This document shows positions 35,366 to 43,539 of a stretch of DNA of 64,000 nt, piece by piece (within the stretch, counting starts at the first letter, position 1; the number at the start of each line of letters is the position of its first letter). The translations under genes and the position numbers were made by a program. Below the pieces are notes generated by a model. It worked only from the letters and a program-made list of their open reading frames with translations. It had not been told where the DNA came from and did no database searches. This DNA comes from Peribacillus frigoritolerans (GTDB lineage Bacteria; Bacillota; Bacilli; Bacillales; Bacillaceae), in assembly GCF_004358755.1 (NCBI RefSeq), contig NZ_SMZY01000001.1:62001-126000 (forward strand). The letters run 5' to 3'.

Positions 35366-36871
35366 ATGAAAAGAACGGTGGCTTACCTAAGAAATTCTTC
35401 AGATCTTCAAGAAAATTCCCTAGGTTTACAAAGAGCAAAAATAAAAGAGTTTTCACTTTTCAAAGGACTTCCAATTAATCACTTCTTTATAGATGAGAAT
35501 GTTTCAGCTTCTAAAAAGCGTCTGAATCAAAGGCCTGCTATGTCAAAGCTCTTTGAAGAAATTAAACAGAATCAGATTGAAACTTTAATTGTCTATAAAA
35601 GAGATCGGCTTGCAAGAAGATCTAAAGAGTATATGGAGATGTACTTCTTCTTTAAGAAACATAATGTACAAGTACTATTTGCAGCGGATAGTGAGTTCCC
35701 CATGCTGTATACAAATATTGGAGAATTTATTGAACTGATTATGTCTGGGTTAGTAGAACATGAAGTAATCCAGCTTAAGGAAAGACTTTCTAATACACAA
35801 AGTTCCAATTTTGAAAATAAAGGTACTTTAGGGACTCTGCCCTACGGCTATATAAAGTCTAATGATTATAAAAATCAAAATGATCTTAAAGATAAGATCA
35901 TTTTGATTAATGATGAACTTGAAATAGTGAAAGAAATCTACAATCTGATTCTTTCAAGAAAGTACGAAACTTTGAACGATTTAAGGAATTTTATCAATAA
36001 GTCGGGTTACAGAACACGTAATAATAAAAAATGGACCTCTAACGGAATTAAAAACATGCTAAGTAATCCAATTTATTCAGGAATGAGGGTTAGGAGATTT
36101 CAAGGTATTCCTAAATATCAAAGTACTCCACATACGAAAATTATTGAAAAAGAAAAATGGGAAGCTGCAATTGAAATAATGGAACAAATGAGCAGGAAAA
36201 AAGTATTGTCAAATAAGTCTAAACAAATTTTTTTACTTGATGGGCTAATTACTTGTTCAACATGTATGAAGCAATTTCAAGGGAAAGTAAGAAAGAATAA
36301 TGGAATTGACACGCCAAAATATGTTTGTGAATGTAAGAGACATTCTCTAATTAAAGAAGAAATAGAACAATTTGTTTTTAATCAAGCCATTATTTTTTTT
36401 GAGAGTTTAATGGCTGAAAATTTGGCGGAGATAACAAAGAGATTTCTAAAACAAAAGAAATCAGCACATACAACGGAAATTAACCTAATGAATTCCGAAA
36501 GAAAAAAACTAGAGAACAAGCAGATGGAATTGACAAAGAAATTTATTAATATCAAGAAGAAAGAGGAAAAAATTAAACTTAAACACGAAATAATTGAGTT
36601 ACAAGGTCTTGTGAATGTAAAAGACTTAGAAATAGAGCTGTTTGAAGAAGAATACAGGAATGAAGTAAGTCTTATAGATCGCATCTTAAACAACTCGGTT
36701 ACATATAAAGCAATTCCATTCCGTTACGAAAAAACTTTCTTCCCTCAACTACAACACTTATTACATGACATCGTTCTAACCATTAAAATTACAAACAATG
36801 CAGTAGATATAATGTTCAAACATCCATTCCAAGATATGAAAGGAGAAACACGATCATTAAAAATGATTTAA
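35366..36871 (+). CDS. Large serine recombinase (tandem copy 1)
   Basis: 501 residues. The N-terminal resolvase domain opens MKRTVAYLRNSSDLQENSLG (nucleophile serine 11 or 12) and has the conserved YKRDRLARRSKEYMEMY. A recombinase domain follows, then a zinc-ribbon pair (TCSTCMKQF ... YVCECKRH) and a long coiled coil with many Lys and Glu near 370-440. These enzymes integrate and excise DNA without a homology requirement. The ribosome site is GGGAGGG. Its stop overlaps the open frame of copy 2. Confidence 0.85.
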   Translation: MKRTVAYLRNSSDLQENSLGLQRAKIKEFSLFKGLPINHFFIDENVSASKKRLNQRPAMSKLFEEIKQNQIETLIVYKRDRLARRSKEYMEMYFFFKKHNVQVLFAADSEFPMLYTNIGEFIELIMSGLVEHEVIQLKERLSNTQSSNFENKGTLGTLPYGYIKSNDYKNQNDLKDKIILINDELEIVKEIYNLILSRKYETLNDLRNFINKSGYRTRNNKKWTSNGIKNMLSNPIYSGMRVRRFQGIPKYQSTPHTKIIEKEKWEAAIEIMEQMSRKKVLSNKSKQIFLLDGLITCSTCMKQFQGKVRKNNGIDTPKYVCECKRHSLIKEEIEQFVFNQAIIFFESLMAENLAEITKRFLKQKKSAHTTEINLMNSERKKLENKQMELTKKFINIKKKEEKIKLKHEIIELQGLVNVKDLEIELFEEEYRNEVSLIDRILNNSVTYKAIPFRYEKTFFPQLQHLLHDIVLTIKITNNAVDIMFKHPFQDMKGETRSLKMI

Positions 36872-38499
36872 GAAATGTACTTTCTGAAGACAAAGTTATT
36901 GTATTTTATGGACGATACTCTACAAAAAAGCAGGATATTAAATCACAGCTACACTCTGCAAATTCTCTTGTTAAAGAATTTAATTGTAAAATTGTTAAAG
37001 AATACATTGATGAGAAAACATCTGCAACTAAAAAGACTTTGCATAACAGGCTAATGTTGAGATCATTAATGGATGACGCTGAGAATGGGAAATTCAATAT
37101 CATAATAGTTTATAATAATGATCGTTTGGCAAGAAACCCGATAGAACATCTCTACCTTAGAGAATTTTTTTCACAACATAATGTGACTGTAATTTTAAGC
37201 GGGCCACGGACCCTTTATGACAATGGTGAACTTGTCCCTCAACTGCTAAAAGATGGAATGACAAAATTCGAATCCGACGCTACACGAGATAGGACTAAAG
37301 ATAATTATAAATACAAAATTGAAAATGGAAAATGGATAGGTGGTAAAGTTCCTTTTGGGTATTGCTACGATAAAGACAAGAAAGAAATTACAATAAAACC
37401 AGAAAAAATTGGATTTGTTAAGCTGACTTTTAAGCTGTATAGAGAAGGACTTGGTTTCAAATCAATTGCAGCAGCTTTAAATGAAGAAAAAAATAATGAT
37501 TTAGAGTGGACTAAAGAAAAAGTAAAATCTATTATCATTAATCCGTTTTACTCTGGTTATTTAAGTATGAATAAAAGGAATAAAACGTCACATAATTCTA
37601 TCAATGATAGGAAAGATTGGATTTTGGGGAAGAGTAAGGATATTCCAGTAGTTATTTCGTTTGAAGAATGGGAGTATTGTATGTCAATGTACGAGAAAAA
37701 AAAGAAAGAAATTGTTTCTCCAAATTATTTATCATCACAATACTTACTTAAAGATATTCTTTATTGCAGGGAATGTGAAGTTCCACTAAAACCTAAAAAT
37801 CAAAGTACCAAGAGCTTAAAAGGTGATGAACATAAAAAGAGAGTTTATGTTTGTCCACCATGCCGTGATAATGAATTGAGAAAGTATAAGATTCGCATTG
37901 ATGTAGAAGAAATTGAAAAGTATGTTATATACTTTATACTGAATTTACTACAAAATCATAACCATTATGGTGATCCGGTTAACCTTCATAAAGAAGTAAT
38001 TAAATCCGCTACAAAAGAGTTAGTAGAATATGACCTTGAGATTGAGAATTTAAAAAACGTTATTAATAAATACTTGATAGAAAAAGAAAAAGTGGAAAAT
38101 GAAATAAAGAAAGTAATGTCAGAGAATGATCATGATTCCATTTTATATTCTCTCCAGGTTTACAAACAACAAACAAGTAAGAAAATAAAACTTAATAGGC
38201 TAAAAATTGATGAGATCTTAAAGAAAAAGGAATTCACAGAATTAATCATGTCTGATTTTAGCTTATGGCAAAATATGAACAATGGGCTTTACGGTAATGG
38301 CACTAAGAATTCAATGAGAAGATTGATTATCCATTTATTCAATAAAATTGAAGTTAGCCTGTCAAACGAGAGTAAAGATTTATGGGAAACTAATAAAAAT
38401 GAACATCAAGGAAGAATTATTGAAAACCAGTACAATCTATATATCCATGGGAAGGTAAATTTAGAAACAAAGTACTTTCTAGATATTGAGGTTGATTAA
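36853..38499 (+). CDS. Large serine recombinase (tandem copy 2), non-canonical start
   Basis: The frame is open through the end of copy 1 but has no ATG, GTG or TTG before the catalytic motif. AAAGGAG (36839-36845) lies 7 bases before ATC 36853 and 10 before ATT 36856. Reading from there gives ~548 residues, including IVFYGRYSTKKQDIKSQ with the nucleophile serine and YNNDRLARNPIEH. Starting at TTG 37039 would delete the active site. Zinc-ribbon cysteines (YCRECEVP, VCPPCRDN) and a C-terminal coiled coil follow. Either an infC-like rare start codon is used or one base is wrong or missing. Paralog of copy 1. Confidence 0.7.
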   Translation: MIKNDLRNVLSEDKVIVFYGRYSTKKQDIKSQLHSANSLVKEFNCKIVKEYIDEKTSATKKTLHNRLMLRSLMDDAENGKFNIIIVYNNDRLARNPIEHLYLREFFSQHNVTVILSGPRTLYDNGELVPQLLKDGMTKFESDATRDRTKDNYKYKIENGKWIGGKVPFGYCYDKDKKEITIKPEKIGFVKLTFKLYREGLGFKSIAAALNEEKNNDLEWTKEKVKSIIINPFYSGYLSMNKRNKTSHNSINDRKDWILGKSKDIPVVISFEEWEYCMSMYEKKKKEIVSPNYLSSQYLLKDILYCRECEVPLKPKNQSTKSLKGDEHKKRVYVCPPCRDNELRKYKIRIDVEEIEKYVIYFILNLLQNHNHYGDPVNLHKEVIKSATKELVEYDLEIENLKNVINKYLIEKEKVENEIKKVMSENDHDSILYSLQVYKQQTSKKIKLNRLKIDEILKKKEFTELIMSDFSLWQNMNNGLYGNGTKNSMRRLIIHLFNKIEVSLSNESKDLWETNKNEHQGRIIENQYNLYIHGKVNLETKYFLDIEVD

Positions 38500-38510
38500 A
38501 AATCAAAATA

Positions 38511-38553
38511 TAAAACCATCTGCTGCAATTTATTGTAGTCAGATGGTTTTTAT
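38511..38553 (+). terminator. Terminator of the tandem recombinases
   Basis: AAAACCATCTG ... CAGATGGTTTTTA. Confidence 0.82.
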
Positions 38554-38664
38554 TAATTGGAGAAGCTCTTGTACCAAAATTAATCTATAGCTCGCCTATA
38601 AGAAAATTATTACAAAAATTCGCATCATTAATTTTCGGTAATAAGGTAGGAATGCAATGATATC

Positions 38665-38712
38665 TACGGCAAAAGGGTAGGGTTAGGATCCTAAACCTAC
38701 CCTTTTGCCGTA
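38665..38712. repeat. 48-bp near-perfect palindrome
   Basis: TACGGCAAAAGGGTAGG ... CCTACCCTTTTGCCGTA around an AGGATCCT centre; one mismatch in 24 base pairs and no T run. Lies 165 bp downstream of the tandem recombinases. Confidence 0.9.
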
Positions 38713-38742
38713 AGGTGATTATGTGATATGACGTTAAGAGTG

Positions 38743-38800
38743 CTTGTCCTAAGGCTTTCCAAAAAAAATTATGGAGCTAAAGGACAAGCTCTTTTTTTGA
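38743..38800 (+). terminator. Terminator-like hairpin
   Basis: GCTTGTCCT ... AGGACAAGC with a nested GAGCT/AGCTC and a run of seven T. No gene directly upstream explains it. Confidence 0.55.
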
Positions 38801-38917
38801 AAGAATTTGATTTCGGCAGAGGGGTGAACATTAACTTTATTTTTCGGCAAGGTAGTAAATAACTTATATTTTGTCTGATTATGTTTTATTTATAATAAGT
38901 TACTTAAATAATATTAC

Positions 38918-38945
38918 TAATGTAATTATACATGTAATTACATTA
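38918..38945. promoter_or_regulatory. Perfect inverted repeat, candidate operator
   Basis: TAATGTAATTA-TACATG-TAATTACATTA, 11-bp perfect arms. A half-site variant TAATGTAAATTA lies near 39093, closer to the HTH gene at 39174. Plausible regulator-binding sites; otherwise the 38554-39173 spacer holds only the palindrome and hairpin noted separately. Confidence 0.5.
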
Positions 38946-39173
38946 ATAAGGTTGAATAGTTCTTGAGAATGACGTTATGTATTACTACATGAATAGTTAT
39001 CATGGTAAAGTAAATGTAATTTCAAGAAAGACTAAAGGTGAATATTTAAATTAATTAAGTACCTTTTTATTGAATTAAATTTTATAGTAGTTACTAATGT
39101 AAATTAAGAAACTATCGGTTGTCCTATTTCTAGCCATCAAAACATAAAATGAGATGTGAATGGAGGGATATTT

Positions 39174-39665
39174 TTGGATAAGACCATTAGTTTATTTGAA
39201 GCAACAAGTATTTTGGAGGAATATTACATAACAGAATCTCCACAAATGGTAGCAAGGTGGTTAAGAGAGGGCAGAATTGAGGGGGAATCACCTAAAAATC
39301 GAAAAGAAGGCTGGAGAATTTCTCAAAATAGCTTATTTAAATACATTGAAAAAGAAAGACCTGGATTGATTGACCGTGTCATCTTTTGTGAAGAGCACAT
39401 TGAGAGAGAAATATCTAATTCAAGATCGAAGGTTGGAGAAGTTAAAACACAAGTAGAACTCAACGGCACATCGGAAAATAATGGAGGTTTGTTTGAAGAA
39501 ATAGCAGCATTAAAAAAACTTCTTATGGAAATTACGGAAACTCAACAAACAATGCTCAAGAAATTTAATGAAATAAATAAGAAGAGAGTTAGCAAACCTG
39601 CAGTTTCAGAAGGTCAGATTTCTTTATTCGATGAGGGAAATTCGACTGATGAGATTAAGAAATAG
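39174..39665 (+). CDS. Excisionase-like winged-helix protein
   Basis: 163 residues from TTG 39174 with GGAGGG six bases before. The N-terminal ~70 residues resemble an excisionase/MerR-type DNA-binding domain: ISLFEATSILEEYY, QMVARWLREGRIEG, GWRISQNSLFKYIEKERPGL. The rest is coiled coil (FEEIAALKKLLMEITETQ). Such proteins are excision factors or plasmid-maintenance regulators. With three recombinases nearby, a directionality role is possible but not shown. Confidence 0.6.
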   Translation: MDKTISLFEATSILEEYYITESPQMVARWLREGRIEGESPKNRKEGWRISQNSLFKYIEKERPGLIDRVIFCEEHIEREISNSRSKVGEVKTQVELNGTSENNGGLFEEIAALKKLLMEITETQQTMLKKFNEINKKRVSKPAVSEGQISLFDEGNSTDEIKK

Positions 39666-39670
39666 TTTAA

Positions 39671-39967
39671 CTAACTTGTTTTAACTTTAATGATTTCCGT
39701 TATTCTTTCTAACATTAATTGATTTACTAAGGAATAGCGAACTGTCTGACCTACACGTATCCCATTTACTAGCTGGGCATTCTTTAGGATCTTAAGCTGG
39801 TGGGAAACAGCTGATTGTGAAATATCTAGCTTAGATACAATATCAGAAACATTTTGATCTGCTGCGTGTAATAAACTTAGGATTTTTAAACGTGTAGGGT
39901 CAGACATTGCTTGCATAAATTTAGTCAGTTTTTCTATCTCTTCTTCGCTGAAGTATGATGTCTGCAT
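39671..39967 (-). CDS. ArsR/SmtB-family repressor
   Basis: 98 residues. Winged helix with SDPTRLKILSLLHAADQN, VSDIVSKLDISQSAVSHQL and KILKNAQLVNGIRVGQTVRYSL, all standard for ArsR proteins. No CVC-type alpha3 metal site is seen, and no metal transporter is adjacent. It converges with the HTH gene and diverges from the McrBC-like operon, so it may control that operon. RBS AAGGGAG. Confidence 0.85.
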   Translation of the reverse strand: MQTSYFSEEEIEKLTKFMQAMSDPTRLKILSLLHAADQNVSDIVSKLDISQSAVSHQLKILKNAQLVNGIRVGQTVRYSLVNQLMLERITEIIKVKTS

Positions 39968-40277
39968 TTTAATTGCTCCCTTTGCTTAATACTTCTTAAA
40001 AGTCTTAACAATAATCTATTTATTCATTCATGGGTAATAGTTTTGAAAAGCACTTAAATAAAATGTAATATTTCTGTTTGCACTAGATGAGGTTCCTTCC
40101 CGTCATATGGTGCACTTTTCTTTTAAATTCTAAATAGGTACAATCTCTTACAATAAATAATTTTATTGAAATAAGTTGTAAATATTATTCGAAATATTTT
40201 TAATAATACTTCTCAATCTATTTCCATTTACCTACAATAAGTGTAAAATTTTAGATACGCCAGAAAAGGAGGATATT
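39968..40277. promoter_or_regulatory. Divergent promoter region of arsR-like gene and McrBC-like operon
   Basis: About 310 bp, very AT-rich, containing both start regions. The strong AAAAGGAGG for the rightward gene is at its right end. No confident -35/-10 pair or palindrome was found. Confidence 0.35.
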
Positions 40278-41567
40278 ATGCTTGAATATGAATGGTATTT
40301 AACATTGCTTAAACCAGACGATTTAGTAGCAGTTTGTAAAATTCATAAAATTCCAGTGGAGGGATTTAAAAGGCCCGATAATGCCCCTGCTAACCGGGTT
40401 CATGCAGCAATAAAGAATACATTAAGAAGTGGATTTAATGGAGGGAAAAATAAACGAGGTAAAAAGCCTCTAACATACGAATCTCTGTTAGAAGGTGTAG
40501 CAAAAGAGTATATGAATAAGAATATACTATGGAATGATATTAACTTTGAACTTTTTTTAGAGAAATCCGAAATATATTACGGGAATAAACCCTTTGTCTC
40601 TGTCGCTCTCCTTTATAGTTTATTTCCAGATATTTATAAAGAACAACTTCATAAAATGCTTGAAAACTCCAAATTAGATAAATTCATATTCTATGGTTTT
40701 CAGGGATACAAAGAAAGTAGCACATATGAGAAAATCAACAATTTTGTAAGTACACATCTTTTATATAATAAATATCCTAATCTTAAAAGCACATTGGAGG
40801 ATTTTTCTTATTCCCTGAATGATAATGAGAGCAAAACATTGGAAGAATTTATTCTTCTAACACAACAAATTGACGATCTTTCCCTTTACAAATTACTAAT
40901 GGAAACCCACAAGGATGTTCAATACTTACTTTTATTAGCATTTTTATATCATAATGATAATTACTCTAATAGTGATTATAAAATTATGTCAGATGGAGTA
41001 GAGTTGATTTTATCAGAGAAAAGGCAAAATTTATTATGTAATAATTTAACACTAACATCAGAAATTGCTAAAGAATTACCAGAATTAAAAAGTGCAAACT
41101 CCCAGTTAGTAATCCAGAATAACAATTTACGTTTAAACTTAGAAAAAGCATTAAATGATAAAAAAGATACACAAGAAAAATTTGAACTATTAACTGGGAA
41201 AATAGATTCCTTTAATTTATATCTTAAATTCTTTGAAAGTTTTAGTGAGAAGATCAAAGATGAATTTATAGTAGCTGGAGGAGATTCATTTGACTTAGGA
41301 CCTTACCTGAAGAATAACAGTATGACAATCAAGGCGTTAAAGGATATTAAAAAACAGGGAAAAGAAGAGTTGTTGAGAAATAAAACTATTTTCTTAACGC
41401 GAAATGCATTTTTTCATTCCCATGAGTGGTCGAATATGAAAAACTTTCTTGACAAGAACGATTTAGAGTACGAGGAACTTTATGGATTCAGTGAACTTGA
41501 ATACTTAGAACAAATTATTAAATGGACATTTGAAAGGGAGACGAAACTATATGACTACAACTTTTAA
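40278..41567 (+). CDS. Uncharacterised first component of a McrBC-like locus
   Basis: 429 residues, not recognised. N-terminus MLEYEWYLTLLKPDDLVAVC and a basic loop NGGKNKRGKKP suggest nucleic-acid contact. The middle is helical with a coiled coil near 265-310 (LVIQNNNLRLNLEKALNDKK). The C-terminus reads NKTIFLTRNAFFHSHEWSN. It overlaps the McrB-like gene by 17 bp, so the three genes form one translationally coupled operon and this protein is probably a partner, sensor or specificity subunit (inference). Confidence 0.65.
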   Translation: MLEYEWYLTLLKPDDLVAVCKIHKIPVEGFKRPDNAPANRVHAAIKNTLRSGFNGGKNKRGKKPLTYESLLEGVAKEYMNKNILWNDINFELFLEKSEIYYGNKPFVSVALLYSLFPDIYKEQLHKMLENSKLDKFIFYGFQGYKESSTYEKINNFVSTHLLYNKYPNLKSTLEDFSYSLNDNESKTLEEFILLTQQIDDLSLYKLLMETHKDVQYLLLLAFLYHNDNYSNSDYKIMSDGVELILSEKRQNLLCNNLTLTSEIAKELPELKSANSQLVIQNNNLRLNLEKALNDKKDTQEKFELLTGKIDSFNLYLKFFESFSEKIKDEFIVAGGDSFDLGPYLKNNSMTIKALKDIKKQGKEELLRNKTIFLTRNAFFHSHEWSNMKNFLDKNDLEYEELYGFSELEYLEQIIKWTFERETKLYDYNF

Positions 41568-43539
41568 TTCGGAGCAAATAACTGGAGTTGAAAAAAGAGA
41601 TGTAGAGAATTGTTATATACTAGGAAGACTTGCAGAAGATAGTGATCGTTTACCTAAACTAGGAGAAGAAATGAAGGCGGTTACATTTACGCGAGGGAAA
41701 GATCCGGAAAGGGTTGTTTATTACATCCAACCACTGTCTGCAGAGCCAGAAATTCTTTCTCAAAAATTAGGGAAATTGAGTGATGAAAAATATATCTCTT
41801 TTGATAACCATAACAGAACTTACTTAGAATCTATTAAATATTTTCAAGCTGAAAATCGATTGGAATTCTTAAGGGATCATTTTGAAGGAAAACTAATATT
41901 ATTTAAACCGAGATTATCTTATGATTCCTCTAAAAGCCTTTACCATTACAATTTTGACATTGTTTTGGTAGAAAATGATGAGTTAAAGGGCTATACATAT
42001 TTACCTGTTCCATATATCCGAAAAGGTATGCCGTCTAATAGATTTAATAAAATATTACAGGAAGGGCGACCTTTTCAATTACATCAATACAACCATTTTA
42101 TGGAGCTGCCAGAATTTATTGTTTGTGACAGACATATTTACCATATACCAGACTCTGACATTCTAAAAAAAATAGAAACTAACCCTAACACATATGTTTG
42201 TAAAAAACCAGAAATGATAAAAGTTATGCCATTATCAGCCAAATGGTCTTTTAATCATGTAGGTGAGCATAGGGAAATCTCATTTATTACTAGTGATTTT
42301 GCAGGGAAATTAAGAGATGAATTTGATTCTGAGGGTACTGATATATATGAGAAAGAAGAAGAGAAGAAATCCAACTCTCATACAACAAAATCACCAGATT
42401 CTAATGTAAAAGATTTTATGTCTGAATATGAATTCATAAAATTATTAAATGATTTAGCAATTGAGAAAGATTTAGTTTATATGGAAGAAGACCTAATTAA
42501 TTTTCATACTGCTTTAAAAACCAACTATTTTACTGTACTTGGAGGAATGAGTGGTACTGGTAAAACAGAATTAGCTAGACTTTATGCAGAAGCTCTAGGA
42601 CTTCATTTAGGAAAAAATTTATTAATTGTCCCTGTCAGTCCGGGATACACTGAACCTTCAGATATTCTTGGTTTTTTAAATCAACAAAGTGGTATTTATA
42701 TGGAAAGTGATACTGGATTAGTATCTTTTCTAAAGCAAGCAGAAAATAACCCTAAGAAATTACATATGGTTATTTTCGATGAAATGAATCTTGGACAAGT
42801 TGAACATTATTTTAGTGATTTTATATCATTACTTGAACTTCCAGAAGAGGACAGAATACTAAAATTGTTCAGTGAAAAAAGTTTTAGTCATCAAGAAGAG
42901 TATAGAAAGGGCATTAAGATTGGAAATAACGTTTTGATGGTCGGAACAGTAAATTTTGATGAAACCACAAAAGATTTTAGTAATCGTGTATTAGATCGCA
43001 CCAATGTCATACGACTAGAAAAAACAAACTTTATTCAAGCTAAACGTCAAAGAGAATCATACAAGACAGATCAAGAGGAATTGAAACGACTAAAAAATTT
43101 AAAAATTGATTCTAATCGATATAGGGAATGGGTTAAAGATAAAACTGGATTAATATCTATTGATGATGCAGAGCTTGATATTCTCGAAAGTATTCATGAC
43201 GTAATTAGTAGTTTTGACTCGCAGACAGGAGTATCCTTTCGTATTGCGAAAGCTATAGGAACATACCTTGAAAATATCCCCGAAGATCAAGATGAAAACC
43301 TATTAATGTCTCGAGATGTTGCATTTGATTACCAAATAAAACAAAGGGTTTTGTCGAAAATCAGAGGGCACAGAGATCAGATTGAAAAAGTAATTGGTGT
43401 TTATGACGAGGAAACACAGACATACAACCATGGTTTGATTGGATTGATTCTAGATACAGAAGAAGAAAAATTTGGAATATCACTAAACTTTTTAGAGCAA
43501 AAAGCGAAAGAGTTGATGAGAAATGGCTATACACTGTAA
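41551..43539 (+). CDS. McrB-like AAA+ NTPase
   Basis: 662 residues from ATG 41551 (GGGAG upstream). A ~290-residue N-terminal region of unknown fold, probably target recognition, precedes an AAA+ motor: Walker A GGMSGTGKTELARLYAEALG near 332, Walker B MVIFDEMNLGQVEHYFSDF, sensor VLMVGTVNFDETTKDFSNRV. The DEMNL and following region is diagnostic of the McrB family. In McrBC the motor translocates and activates the McrC nuclease on modified DNA. The next gene is the expected nuclease. Confidence 0.85.
   Translation: MTTTFNSEQITGVEKRDVENCYILGRLAEDSDRLPKLGEEMKAVTFTRGKDPERVVYYIQPLSAEPEILSQKLGKLSDEKYISFDNHNRTYLESIKYFQAENRLEFLRDHFEGKLILFKPRLSYDSSKSLYHYNFDIVLVENDELKGYTYLPVPYIRKGMPSNRFNKILQEGRPFQLHQYNHFMELPEFIVCDRHIYHIPDSDILKKIETNPNTYVCKKPEMIKVMPLSAKWSFNHVGEHREISFITSDFAGKLRDEFDSEGTDIYEKEEEKKSNSHTTKSPDSNVKDFMSEYEFIKLLNDLAIEKDLVYMEEDLINFHTALKTNYFTVLGGMSGTGKTELARLYAEALGLHLGKNLLIVPVSPGYTEPSDILGFLNQQSGIYMESDTGLVSFLKQAENNPKKLHMVIFDEMNLGQVEHYFSDFISLLELPEEDRILKLFSEKSFSHQEEYRKGIKIGNNVLMVGTVNFDETTKDFSNRVLDRTNVIRLEKTNFIQAKRQRESYKTDQEELKRLKNLKIDSNRYREWVKDKTGLISIDDAELDILESIHDVISSFDSQTGVSFRIAKAIGTYLENIPEDQDENLLMSRDVAFDYQIKQRVLSKIRGHRDQIEKVIGVYDEETQTYNHGLIGLILDTEEEKFGISLNFLEQKAKELMRNGYTL

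Noticed and set aside
36824-36900. Programmed -1 frameshift fusing the two tandem recombinases
   Set aside because: No standard slippery heptamer in the right phase at the overlap and a clear ribosome site supports separate initiation, so a rare start codon is the simpler reading.
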